A DNA stretch of 64,000 nt from CABMKH01 sp040797625. GTDB lineage: Bacteria > Bacillota > Clostridia > Tissierellales > Tissierellaceae. The notes beneath the pieces are model-generated. The model was not told the origin of the DNA and ran no database searches. It saw nothing but the letters and a program-made list of their open reading frames with translations. The DNA is taken from positions 18,122-82,121 of the forward strand of contig JBQHQH010000009.1 in assembly GCA_052067355.1 (NCBI GenBank). The letters run 5' to 3'. Within the stretch, counting starts at the first letter, position 1; every line of letters begins with the position of its first letter. Shown here piece after piece: positions 1-9,818 of the stretch. The translations under genes and the position numbers were made by a program.

Positions 1-1
1 T

Positions 2-1345
2 CATAGGCCTTCAGAATTAAGAGAATATCCTCAACCTTGGTATGATAAAGATATTTCTGATGCTACAAGAAAGGGAAGATTAGGAGAGATCATGCCACAG
101 GATGAGTTTATAGGGCTAATAAAGATAGTAGATGTATTCGATTTAGTAAAGCTGACAAAGGAATTTACAAAAGATGTAAAGAAGAAGTTAGAAGAGCATC
201 CATTAATAAAAGAAGAGTTAATATCTAGATTAAAAGAGGGAGAAGTGATATCTGATATTGAACGATTTATATCAGAACAGGGAGCAGAGGGATTATATCA
301 TCAAGGAGAATTAGTAGGCTGTATAAAGAAAGCTCATGATATAGATCAAAATCTATCAGCTCATGTATTATTTGAAAATCTCGTATCTAAAGCATCAGGA
401 GTAATTGCTGCACTTCATCTTTTAGATAAGAATAATATAGATCCAGAAGAAATAGAATATATAATAGAGTGCTCAGAAGAAGCCTGTGGAGATATGAATC
501 AAAGAGGTGGAGGAAACTTTGCAAAGTCAATAGGTGAATTTGCAGGACTTAAAAATGCTACAGGTTCAGATACAAGGGGATTTTGTGCAGCACCAGCTCA
601 TGCAATGGTAGTTGCAGCTTCTCTAGTTCAAGCAGGAACTTTCAAGAATGTAATGATCGTATCAGGAGGATCTACTGCAAAACTAGGAATGAATGGAAAA
701 GATCATGTAAAAAAAGGTATGCCTATACTAGAAGATGTCATAGGCGGGTTTGGCATGGTTATATCTAAAAATGATGGAGAAAGTCCAATATTGAGGACAG
801 ATCTAGTTGGCAGACATACAGTGGGAACTGGCTCTTCTCCTCAAGCGGTGATTACATCCTTGGTAACAGAGCCTTTAGATAGAAGCGGACTTAAGATTAC
901 AGATATAGATAGATATTCAGTAGAGATGCAAAATCCAGATATTACAAAACCAGCTGGAGCAGGAGATGTGCCAACTTCTAATTACAAGATGATAGCAGCT
1001 CTAGGAGTAAAACGAGGGGAATTAGATAGAAAAGAAATAAATAAATTCATAGAAGAACATGGTATGGAAGGATGGGCACCAACTCAAGGTCATATACCTT
1101 CAGGAGTGCCATATATAGGATTTGGTAGAGAAGAGATCTTAGAGGGAAGTATCCATAGGGCTATGATAGTAGGAAAGGGAAGTCTATTTTTAGGTAGAAT
1201 GACCAATCTATTTGATGGTATTTCCATAGTAATGGAAAAAAATCCTGGAAAAATAGATGAAGAGAAAGAAATATCGGAAGAGAAGATAAGAAGCTTAATA
1301 GCTGAGGCTATGAGAGAGTTTGCCACTCATTTACTGAAGGATTAG
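2..1345 (+). CDS. grdC: Glycine/sarcosine/betaine reductase complex protein C, beta subunit (5' partial)
   Basis: GrdC and GrdD form protein C, which releases acetyl phosphate from the selenoprotein-A-bound carboxymethyl intermediate in Stickland-type glycine, sarcosine or betaine reduction. The frame is open from base 2, before the first ATG at 92, and the upstream residues fit the family, so the true start lies outside the window. About 447 residues are visible; the family is usually about 510. The fold is thiolase/FabH-like: a Gly-rich stretch (QRGGGNFAKSIGEFAG) precedes the likely active-site Cys in RGFCAAPAHAM, and a GHIPSGVPYIG segment lies near the C-terminus. grdD follows after 10 bases with a shared GAGGTGATTAAATG start context. 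No selenocysteine codon is expected in this subunit and none is seen. Confidence 0.9.
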   Translation, partial: HRPSELREYPQPWYDKDISDATRKGRLGEIMPQDEFIGLIKIVDVFDLVKLTKEFTKDVKKKLEEHPLIKEELISRLKEGEVISDIERFISEQGAEGLYHQGELVGCIKKAHDIDQNLSAHVLFENLVSKASGVIAALHLLDKNNIDPEEIEYIIECSEEACGDMNQRGGGNFAKSIGEFAGLKNATGSDTRGFCAAPAHAMVVAASLVQAGTFKNVMIVSGGSTAKLGMNGKDHVKKGMPILEDVIGGFGMVISKNDGESPILRTDLVGRHTVGTGSSPQAVITSLVTEPLDRSGLKITDIDRYSVEMQNPDITKPAGAGDVPTSNYKMIAALGVKRGELDRKEINKFIEEHGMEGWAPTQGHIPSGVPYIGFGREEILEGSIHRAMIVGKGSLFLGRMTNLFDGISIVMEKNPGKIDEEKEISEEKIRSLIAEAMREFATHLLKD

Positions 1346-1355
1346 AGGTGATTAA

Positions 1356-2537
1356 ATGACCGAGAAAAGAGTTAAATCCATGATTGGGAAGGTATTCACT
1401 GATATCGCCTATGGAATTGAAACAGGACAATTTGGAGATAGGGTAAGAGTAGGGATCACTACCCTTGGAAGTGAATTAGGCATAGACAATATAGTAAAGG
1501 GAGCAGAGATGGCTCAAAAAAGAGATACATCTTTGGAAGTAGTCTTAATAGGTCCAGCGGTGGATTCTAAATTGACTCAAGTAGTAGTCGATGGAGAAGA
1601 ACATGCATATAAAAAGATGGAGGAACTATTAGACAATGGTGAAATAGATGCTTGTGTAACTATGCATTATAATTTTCCTATAGGAGTATCTACTGTGGGA
1701 AAGACCATAACACCAGGAATGGGCAGAGAGATGTTTATAGCTACTACTACAGGAACGACATCTTCTCATAGAGTAGAAGCTATGATAAAAAATGGAATAA
1801 ATGGGATAATAGCCGCAAAAGCTATGGGAATAGATAATCCTACTGTTGGACTTTTAAATGTAGATGGAGTTAGACAGGTAGAAAGGGCATTTAAGGAATT
1901 AAATAATAGAGGATATTCTGTAAATCTTGTAGAATCATCAAGAGCTGATGGCGGATTTCCAATGAGGGGAAACGATCTTTTAAAGGGAACTCCAGATATA
2001 ATGGTAAGCGATACTTTGACAGGGAATATCCTTATGAAAGTATTTTCTTCCTATACTACAGGTGGCAGCTATGAATCTCAGGGATATGGATATGGACCTG
2101 GAATAGGAGAAGGATATGATAGAGTTGTGTTGATATTATCTCGTGCATCTGGCAGTCCAGTAGTTGCCAATGCCATAGGATATGGTGCCAATTTAATAAG
2201 GGGAAATATCAAAGAAATAATAGAAGAAGAATTCGAAAAAGCCAATAAAGCAGGATTAAGGGATATCTTGGAGGATATAAAGGGGGATGACAGGAGAAGC
2301 GTTGAAACAGAACAGATAGCTCCACCACCAAGTGAAACAGTTACACAGACTATTTCAGGTATAGATATAATGGAACTAGAAGATGCAGTTCAAGTATTAT
2401 GGAAAAACAATATCTATGCAGAATCAGGTATGGGATGTACAGGACCTGTGATATTAGTAAATGATTCTAAATTAAATAAGGCAGTAGATATCTTAATATC
2501 AGCAGGGTATGAATTAGGAGATGCAAATATATGTTAA
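1356..2537 (+). CDS. grdD: Glycine/sarcosine/betaine reductase complex protein C, alpha subunit
   Basis: Partner of GrdC in protein C, which takes over the acetyl group and releases acetyl phosphate by phosphorolysis, giving ATP through acetate kinase. The 393-residue protein has the PlsX/phosphotransacetylase-like fold. Two Cys residues stand out: Cys100 in the EIDACVTMHYNF segment and Cys361 in SGMGCTGPVILVND, close to the two Cys residues discussed for the Eubacterium acidaminophilum enzyme. It starts with ATG after GAGGTGATTAA, 10 bases behind grdC, so the two genes form one transcript. This gene appears to end the operon; I see no strong intrinsic terminator in the 150 bases that follow. 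Confidence 0.92.
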   Translation: MTEKRVKSMIGKVFTDIAYGIETGQFGDRVRVGITTLGSELGIDNIVKGAEMAQKRDTSLEVVLIGPAVDSKLTQVVVDGEEHAYKKMEELLDNGEIDACVTMHYNFPIGVSTVGKTITPGMGREMFIATTTGTTSSHRVEAMIKNGINGIIAAKAMGIDNPTVGLLNVDGVRQVERAFKELNNRGYSVNLVESSRADGGFPMRGNDLLKGTPDIMVSDTLTGNILMKVFSSYTTGGSYESQGYGYGPGIGEGYDRVVLILSRASGSPVVANAIGYGANLIRGNIKEIIEEEFEKANKAGLRDILEDIKGDDRRSVETEQIAPPPSETVTQTISGIDIMELEDAVQVLWKNNIYAESGMGCTGPVILVNDSKLNKAVDILISAGYELGDANIC

Positions 2538-2687
2538 GATAGTTCTTAGGTCTAAAATTCGCTGAAGTTTTCTTAGTGTTGAAATTATATGCTAAATAGA
2601 TTATAATAATTTTGATGCATAAAAAGGTTTTTTGGGGTATATATGATATAGTATACTTCAATTAACTAAATATTAAGGGGGATTAAA

Positions 2688-3809
2688 ATGAATAAAAGAT
2701 GGTTAGCATTAGGGCTAGCGTTGGTTTTAATGTTTACACTAGTAGCCTGTGGCCAAAAAGACAATAATGATGAACAAAAACCGGCATCAGGAACAGAAGA
2801 GTCAGCAGATAATGGAACAGAAGAAACAACTGGTAAGACATTTAAGGTTGGTATGGTTACAGATGAAGGTGGAGTTAATGACCAATCTTTTAACCAATCA
2901 GCACATGAAGGCTTAATGGCAGCAGAAAAAGACCTTGGAATAAAACAAAGTGTTCAGGAATCACATGAGGTTGCAGATTTTGCTCCTAACTTCGAAACAT
3001 TATTAGATGCAGAAAATGATTTAATATGGGGAGTAGGATATAAATTAGCAGATGCAACTCATGAAGCAGCTATAAATAATCCAGAGACACTATATGGTAT
3101 TGTAGACTTCACATTTGAAGACAATCCAGATTATCCAGAAGGAAATCCAGACAATTTAGTTGCAGTAGTATTTAAACAAGAACAGCCTTCATTCTTAGTA
3201 GGATATATTGCAGGTAGAATGACTGAATCCAATAAAGTTGGTTTTGTTGGTGGTGTACCAGGAGACGTAATCTGGGGATTTGACTATGGATATCAAGCAG
3301 GTGTTCAATATGCTGCCAAAGAATTAGGTAAGGAAATAGATGTATTATCTCAATATGTAGAAGATTTTTCAGATGCTAGTAAAGGTAAATCCATAGCTAC
3401 TAGTATGTATCAACAAGGTAGAGATATAGTATTCCATGCAGCAGGTGGAGCTGGAGATGGTGTTATAGAAGCGGCTAAGGAACAAGATAAGTGGGTAATA
3501 GGTGTAGATAGAGACCAAAGTGATATGGCCCCAGAAAATGTATTGACATCAGCTATGAAGAGAGTAGACGTAGGTATATATAATATTGTAAAGTCATTAA
3601 CTGAAGACAAATTCCCAGGCGGAAAGACTGTGGTTTATGGTCTAGAAGATGGTGGAGCAGTAGATATAGCGCCTACATCAGCTGAGCATGTACCAGGTGA
3701 TATTCTTGAAAAAGTAGAGGAATTAAAACAAGAAATCATAGATGGTAAAATCGTAGTTCCATTTAATGAAGAAACATATAAAGTATTTATGGAAGAACTT
3801 AAAAAATAA
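2688..3809 (+). CDS. nupN: BMP-family nucleoside-binding lipoprotein (ABC importer)
   Basis: Extracellular binding protein of the basic-membrane-protein (Med/PnrA/YufN) family, which binds purine nucleosides and delivers them to an ABC permease. A 20-residue signal peptide ends in a lipobox (TLVAC, Cys21), so it is a membrane-anchored lipoprotein. A Ser/Thr/Glu-rich linker follows, and then the periplasmic-binding-type fold from about residue 54, beginning VGMVTDEGGVNDQSFNQSA, the family signature. VGFVGG and VIGVDRDQSD segments are also typical. It starts with ATG after AAGGGGGAT. A 12-bp stem-loop separates it from the ATPase gene, which fits higher expression of the binding protein. Nucleoside specificity is inferred from the family. 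Confidence 0.88.
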   Translation: MNKRWLALGLALVLMFTLVACGQKDNNDEQKPASGTEESADNGTEETTGKTFKVGMVTDEGGVNDQSFNQSAHEGLMAAEKDLGIKQSVQESHEVADFAPNFETLLDAENDLIWGVGYKLADATHEAAINNPETLYGIVDFTFEDNPDYPEGNPDNLVAVVFKQEQPSFLVGYIAGRMTESNKVGFVGGVPGDVIWGFDYGYQAGVQYAAKELGKEIDVLSQYVEDFSDASKGKSIATSMYQQGRDIVFHAAGGAGDGVIEAAKEQDKWVIGVDRDQSDMAPENVLTSAMKRVDVGIYNIVKSLTEDKFPGGKTVVYGLEDGGAVDIAPTSAEHVPGDILEKVEELKQEIIDGKIVVPFNEETYKVFMEELKK

Positions 3810-3817
3810 TGATAATG

Positions 3818-3846
3818 AGCAGCTTAAGGTAGTTCCTTAAGCTGCT
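3818..3846 (+). promoter_or_regulatory. Intercistronic stem-loop between binding protein and ATPase genes
   Basis: A perfect 12-bp inverted repeat (AGCAGCTTAAGG at 3818-3829, loop TAGTT, CCTTAAGCTGCT at 3835-3846) lies between the importer's lipoprotein and ATPase genes. It lacks a T-tract, so it looks like an mRNA-stabilising or partial attenuation element rather than a full terminator. Such loops commonly let binding proteins outnumber transporter subunits. Confidence 0.7.
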
Positions 3847-3871
3847 TAAATCTAGATAGGAGGAAACCCTA

Positions 3872-5410
3872 TTGAATAATAAACCTAAAACAAAAGCAAT
3901 TGAGATGAAAAATATAACTAAAAAATTTGGTGAATTTACAGCTAATGACGATATTGACCTAACAGTAAATAAAGGAGAAATCCACGCACTATTAGGAGAA
4001 AATGGGGCAGGAAAAAGTACCCTTATGAATATACTCTATGGTCTATATACTCCTACATCTGGAGAAATATATATAAATGGGAATAAGGTAAATATCACTA
4101 ATCCTAATATAGCCATAGAACAAGGTATTGGCATGGTACATCAACACTTTATGTTAGTAGAAACCTTTTCCGTAGTAGAAAATATAATTCTTGGAATGGA
4201 GACTACTAAGGGAATAGCATTAGATATAAATACAGCAAGAGCTAAGGTAAAGGAAATTTCAGAATCCTATGGACTACATGTAGATCCAGATGCACTTATT
4301 CAAGATATTACAGTTGGAATGCAGCAGAGAGTAGAAATCTTAAAGGCATTATATAGAGGAGCCGATATCCTCATATTAGACGAACCTACAGCAGTATTGA
4401 CTCCACAGGAAATTGAGGAATTGATATCTATAGTGAAAAGCCTAGCAGATCAAGGCAAGACTATTATAATAATTACACATAAATTAAAGGAGATAAAGGC
4501 ATCAGCAGATTATTGTACCATCATTAGAAGAGGCAAAAAGATTGACACAGTAAAAGTAGACGATGTAACTGAAGAGCAATTGGCAGAGATGATGGTAGGT
4601 AGACAAGTCAGTTTTTCTGTAGAAAAAAATCCTATGGAAAGAGGCAAGAAGGTACTAGAAATTCAAGATATAGTAGTAAAAGACAATCGGAAATTAAATG
4701 CAGTAAATGGACTATCTCTTGAATTGTATTCAGGAGAGATATTGGGAATAGCAGGCATAGATGGAAATGGACAATCTGAATTGATTGAAGGACTCACAGG
4801 TTTAAGAAATATTGAATCGGGAAGAGTAACTCTAGATGGCAAGGATATTACTAACAACACTCCATTTGAAATAATAAATAGTGGAATAAGTACAATACCA
4901 GAAGATAGGCAGAGACGAGGTCTGGTACTTGACTTTACTATTGCTGAGAATATGATACTGGAAAATTATTATAAAAAGCCATTTTCATCAAAGGGAAGGC
5001 TAAATCATAAGAATATAAAAGAATTTGCTGATAATCTAATGGAAAAATTTGATGTAAGGCCTAGAAATTCGGAATATCTAGCAGGAGAACTGTCAGGTGG
5101 TAATCAACAAAAGGTCATAATAGCTAGAGAGGTAACAAATGACCCAGAGGTCTTAATAGCAGCTCAGCCTACAAGGGGATTAGATGTAGGAGCTATTGAA
5201 TATGTTCATAAATATTTGGTGAAGCAGAGAGATAGCGGAAAGGCAGTCTTATTGATATCTTTTGAACTAGATGAGATAATGAATGTATCTGATAGAATAG
5301 CAGTAATATATGGTGGGAAGATTGTAGACATTATAGACGCAAAGGATGCAACAGAAAATAGATTAGGTCTATTGATGGCTGGAGGAGGTGCTACTAATGA
5401 AGAAAAATAG
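3872..5410 (+). CDS. nupO: Nucleoside ABC importer, double ATP-binding subunit
   Basis: This 512-residue protein has two ABC domains in one chain, as in sugar/nucleoside importers of the RbsA/YufO type. Domain 1 (about residues 8-245) has Walker A GENGAGKS and Walker B ILILDEPTAVL. Domain 2 (about 262-505) has the altered Walker A GIDGNGQS and signature SGGNQQK, which is normal for this family. It starts with TTG at 3872 after an ATAGGAGGAAA ribosome-binding site. Its 3' end carries the GGAGGAGG ribosome-binding site of the next gene, so the genes are translationally coupled. It powers the two permeases encoded downstream. Confidence 0.9.
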   Translation: MNNKPKTKAIEMKNITKKFGEFTANDDIDLTVNKGEIHALLGENGAGKSTLMNILYGLYTPTSGEIYINGNKVNITNPNIAIEQGIGMVHQHFMLVETFSVVENIILGMETTKGIALDINTARAKVKEISESYGLHVDPDALIQDITVGMQQRVEILKALYRGADILILDEPTAVLTPQEIEELISIVKSLADQGKTIIIITHKLKEIKASADYCTIIRRGKKIDTVKVDDVTEEQLAEMMVGRQVSFSVEKNPMERGKKVLEIQDIVVKDNRKLNAVNGLSLELYSGEILGIAGIDGNGQSELIEGLTGLRNIESGRVTLDGKDITNNTPFEIINSGISTIPEDRQRRGLVLDFTIAENMILENYYKKPFSSKGRLNHKNIKEFADNLMEKFDVRPRNSEYLAGELSGGNQQKVIIAREVTNDPEVLIAAQPTRGLDVGAIEYVHKYLVKQRDSGKAVLLISFELDEIMNVSDRIAVIYGGKIVDIIDAKDATENRLGLLMAGGGATNEEK

Positions 5411-6503
5411 ATTTATAATAACACTTATATCCATCATAATGGGGCTCATATTTGGGGCGATAATATTATCAATAGGTGGCTTTAATCCTATAGAAGCTTA
5501 TAAGGTCATGTTAAAAGGAATATTTGGAAGCCCTAAATATATCTCCTGGACCATCATAAGATCTACGCCTATAATACTGACAGGAATTTCTGTAGCCTTT
5601 GCATTTAAAACGGGATTATTCAATATAGGAGCAGAAGGTCAATTTATAATAGGTACTATCTTCGCTGCTATGGCAGGATACTTTTTAAAACTTCCACCAG
5701 TACTACATGCTTTAGTAGCTATGGCCATAGGGGCTTTAGCAGCTGGAATTTGGGGTGGACTAGTAGGAGTATTGAAGGCAAAATTTGGAGTAAATGAAGT
5801 CATATCCTCTATAATGCTCAACTGGATAGCACTTTATTTAAATAACTATTTTTTAACTTTTCCAAGTCTTAGAAGACCTAATTCAGAATCATCTTTTAAG
5901 ATATGGGAAACAGCACATATCAATATATTAGGAAAATGGAAAGTTTCTGAAGGTGGAAAGGCCTTTTTAGCTAATAATAAATTTTTAAAGGATTTACTAA
6001 ATCCTCCAGTAAATTATGGAATCTTTATAGCAATTTTAGTAGCAATTTTAGTATGGCATATCTTAAGAGATAGGACTTTAGGATATCAGTTGAGAGCAGT
6101 AGGATATAATAGGGATGCAGCAGAATATGGTGGAATCAATATCAAGAAGAATGTAATATTATCTCTAGCCATAGCAGGGGCAATATCAGGTCTAGCAGGA
6201 GCAACTCAGGTATTAGGAGTAGAATATCAAATTGGAGTATTAACTTCTTCTCAAGGCTATGGCTTTGATGGCATAGCGGTATCATTAATAGCTGCAAATA
6301 ATCCATTGGCTGCAATTCCTGCAGGGCTATTATTTGGAGCATTAAAATATGGTGGTGGAAAGTTAAATTCTTTGGCAAAGGTTCCATCAGAAGTAATAGA
6401 TATTACCATAGGAGTAATAGTGTTTTTCGTAGCAATTCCTAGACTAATTGATATTATTACTTCAGTATTTAAAAGTAGAAAAAGAGGTGAGAGTGTTGAG
6501 TAG
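5397..6503 (+). CDS. nupP: Nucleoside ABC importer, permease subunit 1
   Basis: Integral membrane permease of the branched-chain-amino-acid/ribose superfamily (YufP type), about 368 residues with eight or more hydrophobic helices. Family signatures include the FKTGLFNIGAEGQF motif and an internal RAVGYNRDAAEYGGI loop that probably contacts the ATPase. A GTG at 5388 would extend the frame, but the ATG at 5397 sits 8 bases behind GGAGGAGG (5381-5388) and gives a normal MKKNRF... start, so I chose it. It overlaps the end of the ATPase gene by 14 bases. Confidence 0.88.
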   Translation: MKKNRFIITLISIIMGLIFGAIILSIGGFNPIEAYKVMLKGIFGSPKYISWTIIRSTPIILTGISVAFAFKTGLFNIGAEGQFIIGTIFAAMAGYFLKLPPVLHALVAMAIGALAAGIWGGLVGVLKAKFGVNEVISSIMLNWIALYLNNYFLTFPSLRRPNSESSFKIWETAHINILGKWKVSEGGKAFLANNKFLKDLLNPPVNYGIFIAILVAILVWHILRDRTLGYQLRAVGYNRDAAEYGGINIKKNVILSLAIAGAISGLAGATQVLGVEYQIGVLTSSQGYGFDGIAVSLIAANNPLAAIPAGLLFGALKYGGGKLNSLAKVPSEVIDITIGVIVFFVAIPRLIDIITSVFKSRKRGESVE

Positions 6504-7431
6504 TATAATAGACAAGATTGGAATTATTCTAGGCATAACCTTGATGTATGCAGCACCTCTAATCTATACATCTCTAGGAGGTGTATTGTCTGAAAATGCT
6601 GGAGTAGTAAATATTGGACTTGAAGGTATGATGACCATAGGAGCATTTGTGGGAGCAGCAGTAGGATTTTATACTTTAAACCCTTGGTTTGCCTTTTTGG
6701 CAGCAGGTCTAGCAGGAGGAGTATTGGCCTTATTTCACGCTATTGCTACTATACATTTTACTGCTGATCAGGTAGTATCTGGCATAGCTATCAACTTTAT
6801 AGGACCAGGTATGGCAGTATTTTTAAGTAGGATATTCTTTGAAGGTGCAGCAATGACAAAGCCTATTCCTCTAGATCACAAGATTCCTAGACATCTAAAT
6901 GGAATTTTACCTAAGAATACATTTTGGGAATATGCATTTAATCAATATGATACTGTATATTTAGCATTTATAATGGTAGTATTGGTTTGGTTTTTGCTAT
7001 ATAAGACTAAATTAGGACTTAGAATTAGATCTGTAGGAGAGCATCCAAAGGCAGCAGATACTTTGGGAATAAATGTATATAAGATAAAATATATAGCAGT
7101 AATTCTGTCAGGAATATTTGCAGGATTTGGCGGAGCTGCCATGAGTATAGCAGTAGTTGCCAACTACAGAGTGACACTGATATCAGGTCAGGGATTTATA
7201 GCTCTTGCAGCAATGATATTTGGAAAGTGGAAGCCTCAAGGAGCCATGTGGGCTTGTCTGTTATTTGGAGCAGCACAGGGTTTAGTAGCATATCTAGGTG
7301 GTACTAGTATTGAGATTCCTAGTTCTCTATTAGCTATGTTACCATATGTAATCACTTTACTGATACTTACATTTGTAGTTGGAGAGGGAAATGGGCCTAA
7401 GGCAAATGGTATACCATATGAAAAAAATTAA
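6496..7431 (+). CDS. nupQ: Nucleoside ABC importer, permease subunit 2
   Basis: Second membrane subunit of the importer (YufQ type), about 311 residues. The motifs NAGVVNIGLEGMM and RSVGEHPKAADTLGI match those of its paired permease and mark the family. The open frame reaches back to 6448, but GAGGTG at 6484-6489 points to TTG 6496 (or GTG 6493) as start, overlapping the previous gene by 8 bases. It is the last gene of the operon and is followed by a clear terminator. Confidence 0.87.
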   Translation: MSSIIDKIGIILGITLMYAAPLIYTSLGGVLSENAGVVNIGLEGMMTIGAFVGAAVGFYTLNPWFAFLAAGLAGGVLALFHAIATIHFTADQVVSGIAINFIGPGMAVFLSRIFFEGAAMTKPIPLDHKIPRHLNGILPKNTFWEYAFNQYDTVYLAFIMVVLVWFLLYKTKLGLRIRSVGEHPKAADTLGINVYKIKYIAVILSGIFAGFGGAAMSIAVVANYRVTLISGQGFIALAAMIFGKWKPQGAMWACLLFGAAQGLVAYLGGTSIEIPSSLLAMLPYVITLLILTFVVGEGNGPKANGIPYEKN

Positions 7432-7494
7432 TGAAGCAAAAAATATTAAAATATTTATTCCATTTAAATTTTGAAAAAGATAAGTAATGTTGGG

Positions 7495-7532
7495 AAAATC
7501 ACCTCTAATATTTAGTTAGAGGTGATTTTTTT
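7495..7532 (+). terminator. Rho-independent terminator of the nucleoside importer operon
   Basis: The stem AAAATCACCTCTAA / TTAGAGGTGATTTT with a short loop ends in a run of seven T. It closes the importer operon and separates it from rpoN. Confidence 0.9.
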
Positions 7533-7556
7533 ATAACGAATAGAGAAATAAATATT

Positions 7557-7584
7557 TTGCACTTTCATCTGGATTTGGTATAAT
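7557..7584 (+). promoter_or_regulatory. Sigma-A type promoter for rpoN
   Basis: TTGCAC (7557-7562), a 16-base spacer, then TATAAT (7579-7584), 33 bases before the rpoN start codon. Confidence 0.6.
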
Positions 7585-7617
7585 TAAATTAGTATTGAAG
7601 ATTAAGGATGATAATAT

Positions 7618-8997
7618 ATGAAACTTGGATATAATTTAACATTGGAACAGACTCAAAAATTAATAATGACACCTGAGTTAAGACAGGCTATTCAGCTCCT
7701 TCAATTTAACAGCTTGGAGTTAAATGAATATATCAAAAAAGAGATGGAAGAGAATCCAATGTTGGAAATGGAAAATCCCAGTGAAGGCATGGAGAGAATA
7801 GAGGAACTTCCATCAGAAAAGGAAATAGATTGGAAAGAATATGTAGAAAAGTATGATGACATCAGTTATAAGCCACAAGTAGATAAAAACCAAGAAAAAT
7901 ACAATCTAGAATCCTTTATAAGTTATTCTCCATCTCTAAAGGAATATCTAGTAAATCAACTTAATTTAGTAAAATTAAGTGAAGAAGAATATGATATTGG
8001 AGAATATATAATTCAAAATATAGATGAAAATGGCTATCTATTTGTTTCTACTGAGGAAATCGCTTACCAATTAGAGATTCCTGAATCCAAGGTAGAAGAG
8101 ATACTGAAAGTTATCCAAACCTTTGATCCTCTAGGAGTAGGGGCTAGGGATCTGAAGGAATGTCTCCTAATACAGATTAAAGAAAAAGGAGATATAGATC
8201 CTTTGATAGTAAGTATAATAGAAGAATATTTAGATGATTTAGCTTGTAATAGAATGCTTAAGATATCCAAGGAATTGAATATAGATGTGGAGAAGATGCA
8301 GGGAGTCTGTGACTATATAAGAACATTGGAACCAAAACCAGGCAGGGCATTTAGTAGTGGTGGTGACAATGTAAGATATATAGTGCCGGATGCCACTATT
8401 GAACTTATAGATGGTGAATTTATAATACTAATAAACGATAATACAGGTCCAAGATTGAATATAAATAGTTTTTATAGAAATCTTATATCCAATAGTTCGG
8501 ACAAGGATGCTACTAATTTTCTATCCGAAAAGCTAAATTCAGCTATGTGGATTATAAAGAGCATAGAACAGAGAAGACAAACCATATATAAGGTTGTAGA
8601 ATCCATACTCAAATTTCAAATAGAATTTTTTAGAACTGGAGATAAGGCATTAGTTCCACTTACATTAAAAGATGTGGCAGATGATATAGAAATGCACGAG
8701 TCCACTATATCAAGGGCAACTAACGGAAAATATGTCCAAACTCCAAGGGGACTATATGAATTAAAATACTTTTTTACTACAGGATTGCCAAGTGCAAAGG
8801 GGGATATATCTTCCACCAGCATAAAGTCAATAATAAAAGATATTATAGATAACGAAGATCCTAAAAAGCCATATAGTGATCAAAGTATAGCAGATATCCT
8901 AAAGACAAAAGGTGCAAAGATATCTAGGAGGACTGTAGCAAAATATAGAGATGAGCTGGAGATACCATCTTCATCTATGAGAAGGAGATTTGTCTAG
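7618..8997 (+). CDS. rpoN: RNA polymerase sigma-54 factor (SigL/RpoN)
   Basis: Alternative sigma factor that directs RNA polymerase to -24/-12 promoters and needs AAA+ activators. All parts are visible in 459 residues: the Gln/Leu-rich activator region (residues 1-50, with TPELRQAIQLLQ), an acidic spacer, the core-binding domain, a helix-turn-helix around 345-375 (DIEMHESTISRATN), and the RpoN box SRRTVAKYRD at 436-445 near the C-terminus. It has its own promoter. In many Bacillota rpoN lies just upstream of cggR; here about 6.5 kb separates them. No enhancer-binding activator gene is in the window. Confidence 0.95.
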   Translation: MKLGYNLTLEQTQKLIMTPELRQAIQLLQFNSLELNEYIKKEMEENPMLEMENPSEGMERIEELPSEKEIDWKEYVEKYDDISYKPQVDKNQEKYNLESFISYSPSLKEYLVNQLNLVKLSEEEYDIGEYIIQNIDENGYLFVSTEEIAYQLEIPESKVEEILKVIQTFDPLGVGARDLKECLLIQIKEKGDIDPLIVSIIEEYLDDLACNRMLKISKELNIDVEKMQGVCDYIRTLEPKPGRAFSSGGDNVRYIVPDATIELIDGEFIILINDNTGPRLNINSFYRNLISNSSDKDATNFLSEKLNSAMWIIKSIEQRRQTIYKVVESILKFQIEFFRTGDKALVPLTLKDVADDIEMHESTISRATNGKYVQTPRGLYELKYFFTTGLPSAKGDISSTSIKSIIKDIIDNEDPKKPYSDQSIADILKTKGAKISRRTVAKYRDELEIPSSSMRRRFV

Positions 8998-9020
8998 GAA
9001 TAGAAAAGAGGTGCTGTGAT

Positions 9021-9686
9021 TTGGAGGGTAGACCTATATTTACTCAAGAAATGACAGTAGAAGAGTTTGAGAAACACTACTGGTATAAAACAGAGCTACA
9101 ATCAATTTGTAGAAAACATAAGATACCATCTAATGGAACGAAAGCAGAACTTGAACATTATATTAAAGAATTTCTTTTGGGTAATCATCCTATAAATATA
9201 CGAGAAGAGTGTTCAAAAATTCGTAAAGCTACATATAGTACAGATGATATATCTCTTGATACAAAATTGATTCAAGATGGCTTTAAATTCAATAATAGAG
9301 CGAGAAAATTTTTGGCAGAATATTTTAAAATGGAAAGCTTTTCTTTTACTAAAGAAATGGCTTCTGCTTTGAGAAATGCTGAAAGAAATAAAGATTATGA
9401 TATGACAGTTGCTGATTTAATAAGTGTATATGAGAATAAAAAAGATTTTAATGAGATGAAGAAATCAGTGGAAGAAAAAACTTACCAATGGAATAATTTT
9501 GTTAAAGATTTTAATAATGATGAAAGAAGTAAGAACTTCAACCATAAGATGAAAGTTGCATCAATTCTTTGGCGTAAAGTACGAGATAATCCAGGTCCTA
9601 AAAAGTATAGAACTAAGCTACTTGAGGAACATAGTGATGATTTAAAAGATTTTATTATTTCTAATAATGATGCTAGTATAAGGTAG
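9021..9686 (+). CDS. Small SAP-domain-like protein of unknown function
   Basis: A 221-residue, highly charged soluble protein. Residues about 20-55 (YKTELQSICRKHKIPSNGTK and following) resemble a SAP helix-extension-helix, a motif that often binds nucleic acid. The rest is helical, with Arg/Lys-rich segments and a C-terminal IGLWRKVRDNPGPK-like stretch (read here as ILWRKVRDNPGPKKY). It starts with TTG at 9021 behind AAAGAGGTG, 23 bases after rpoN, so it could be co-transcribed. There is no signal peptide or membrane segment. DNA binding is inferred only from the SAP-like region; I do not recognise a characterised homologue. Confidence 0.6.
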   Translation: MEGRPIFTQEMTVEEFEKHYWYKTELQSICRKHKIPSNGTKAELEHYIKEFLLGNHPINIREECSKIRKATYSTDDISLDTKLIQDGFKFNNRARKFLAEYFKMESFSFTKEMASALRNAERNKDYDMTVADLISVYENKKDFNEMKKSVEEKTYQWNNFVKDFNNDERSKNFNHKMKVASILWRKVRDNPGPKKYRTKLLEEHSDDLKDFIISNNDASIR

Positions 9687-9818
9687 AGATAAATCAAGGG
9701 TTTTGGGGTTTTATTCTACGATTGAAGTTAAGAATTATTAAAATGATTACTTGGAAATTATTAGGTATAGAAAATTATAATATAATGTAGGTACAAATAT
9801 ACAAGTGGGTTGGGATAT

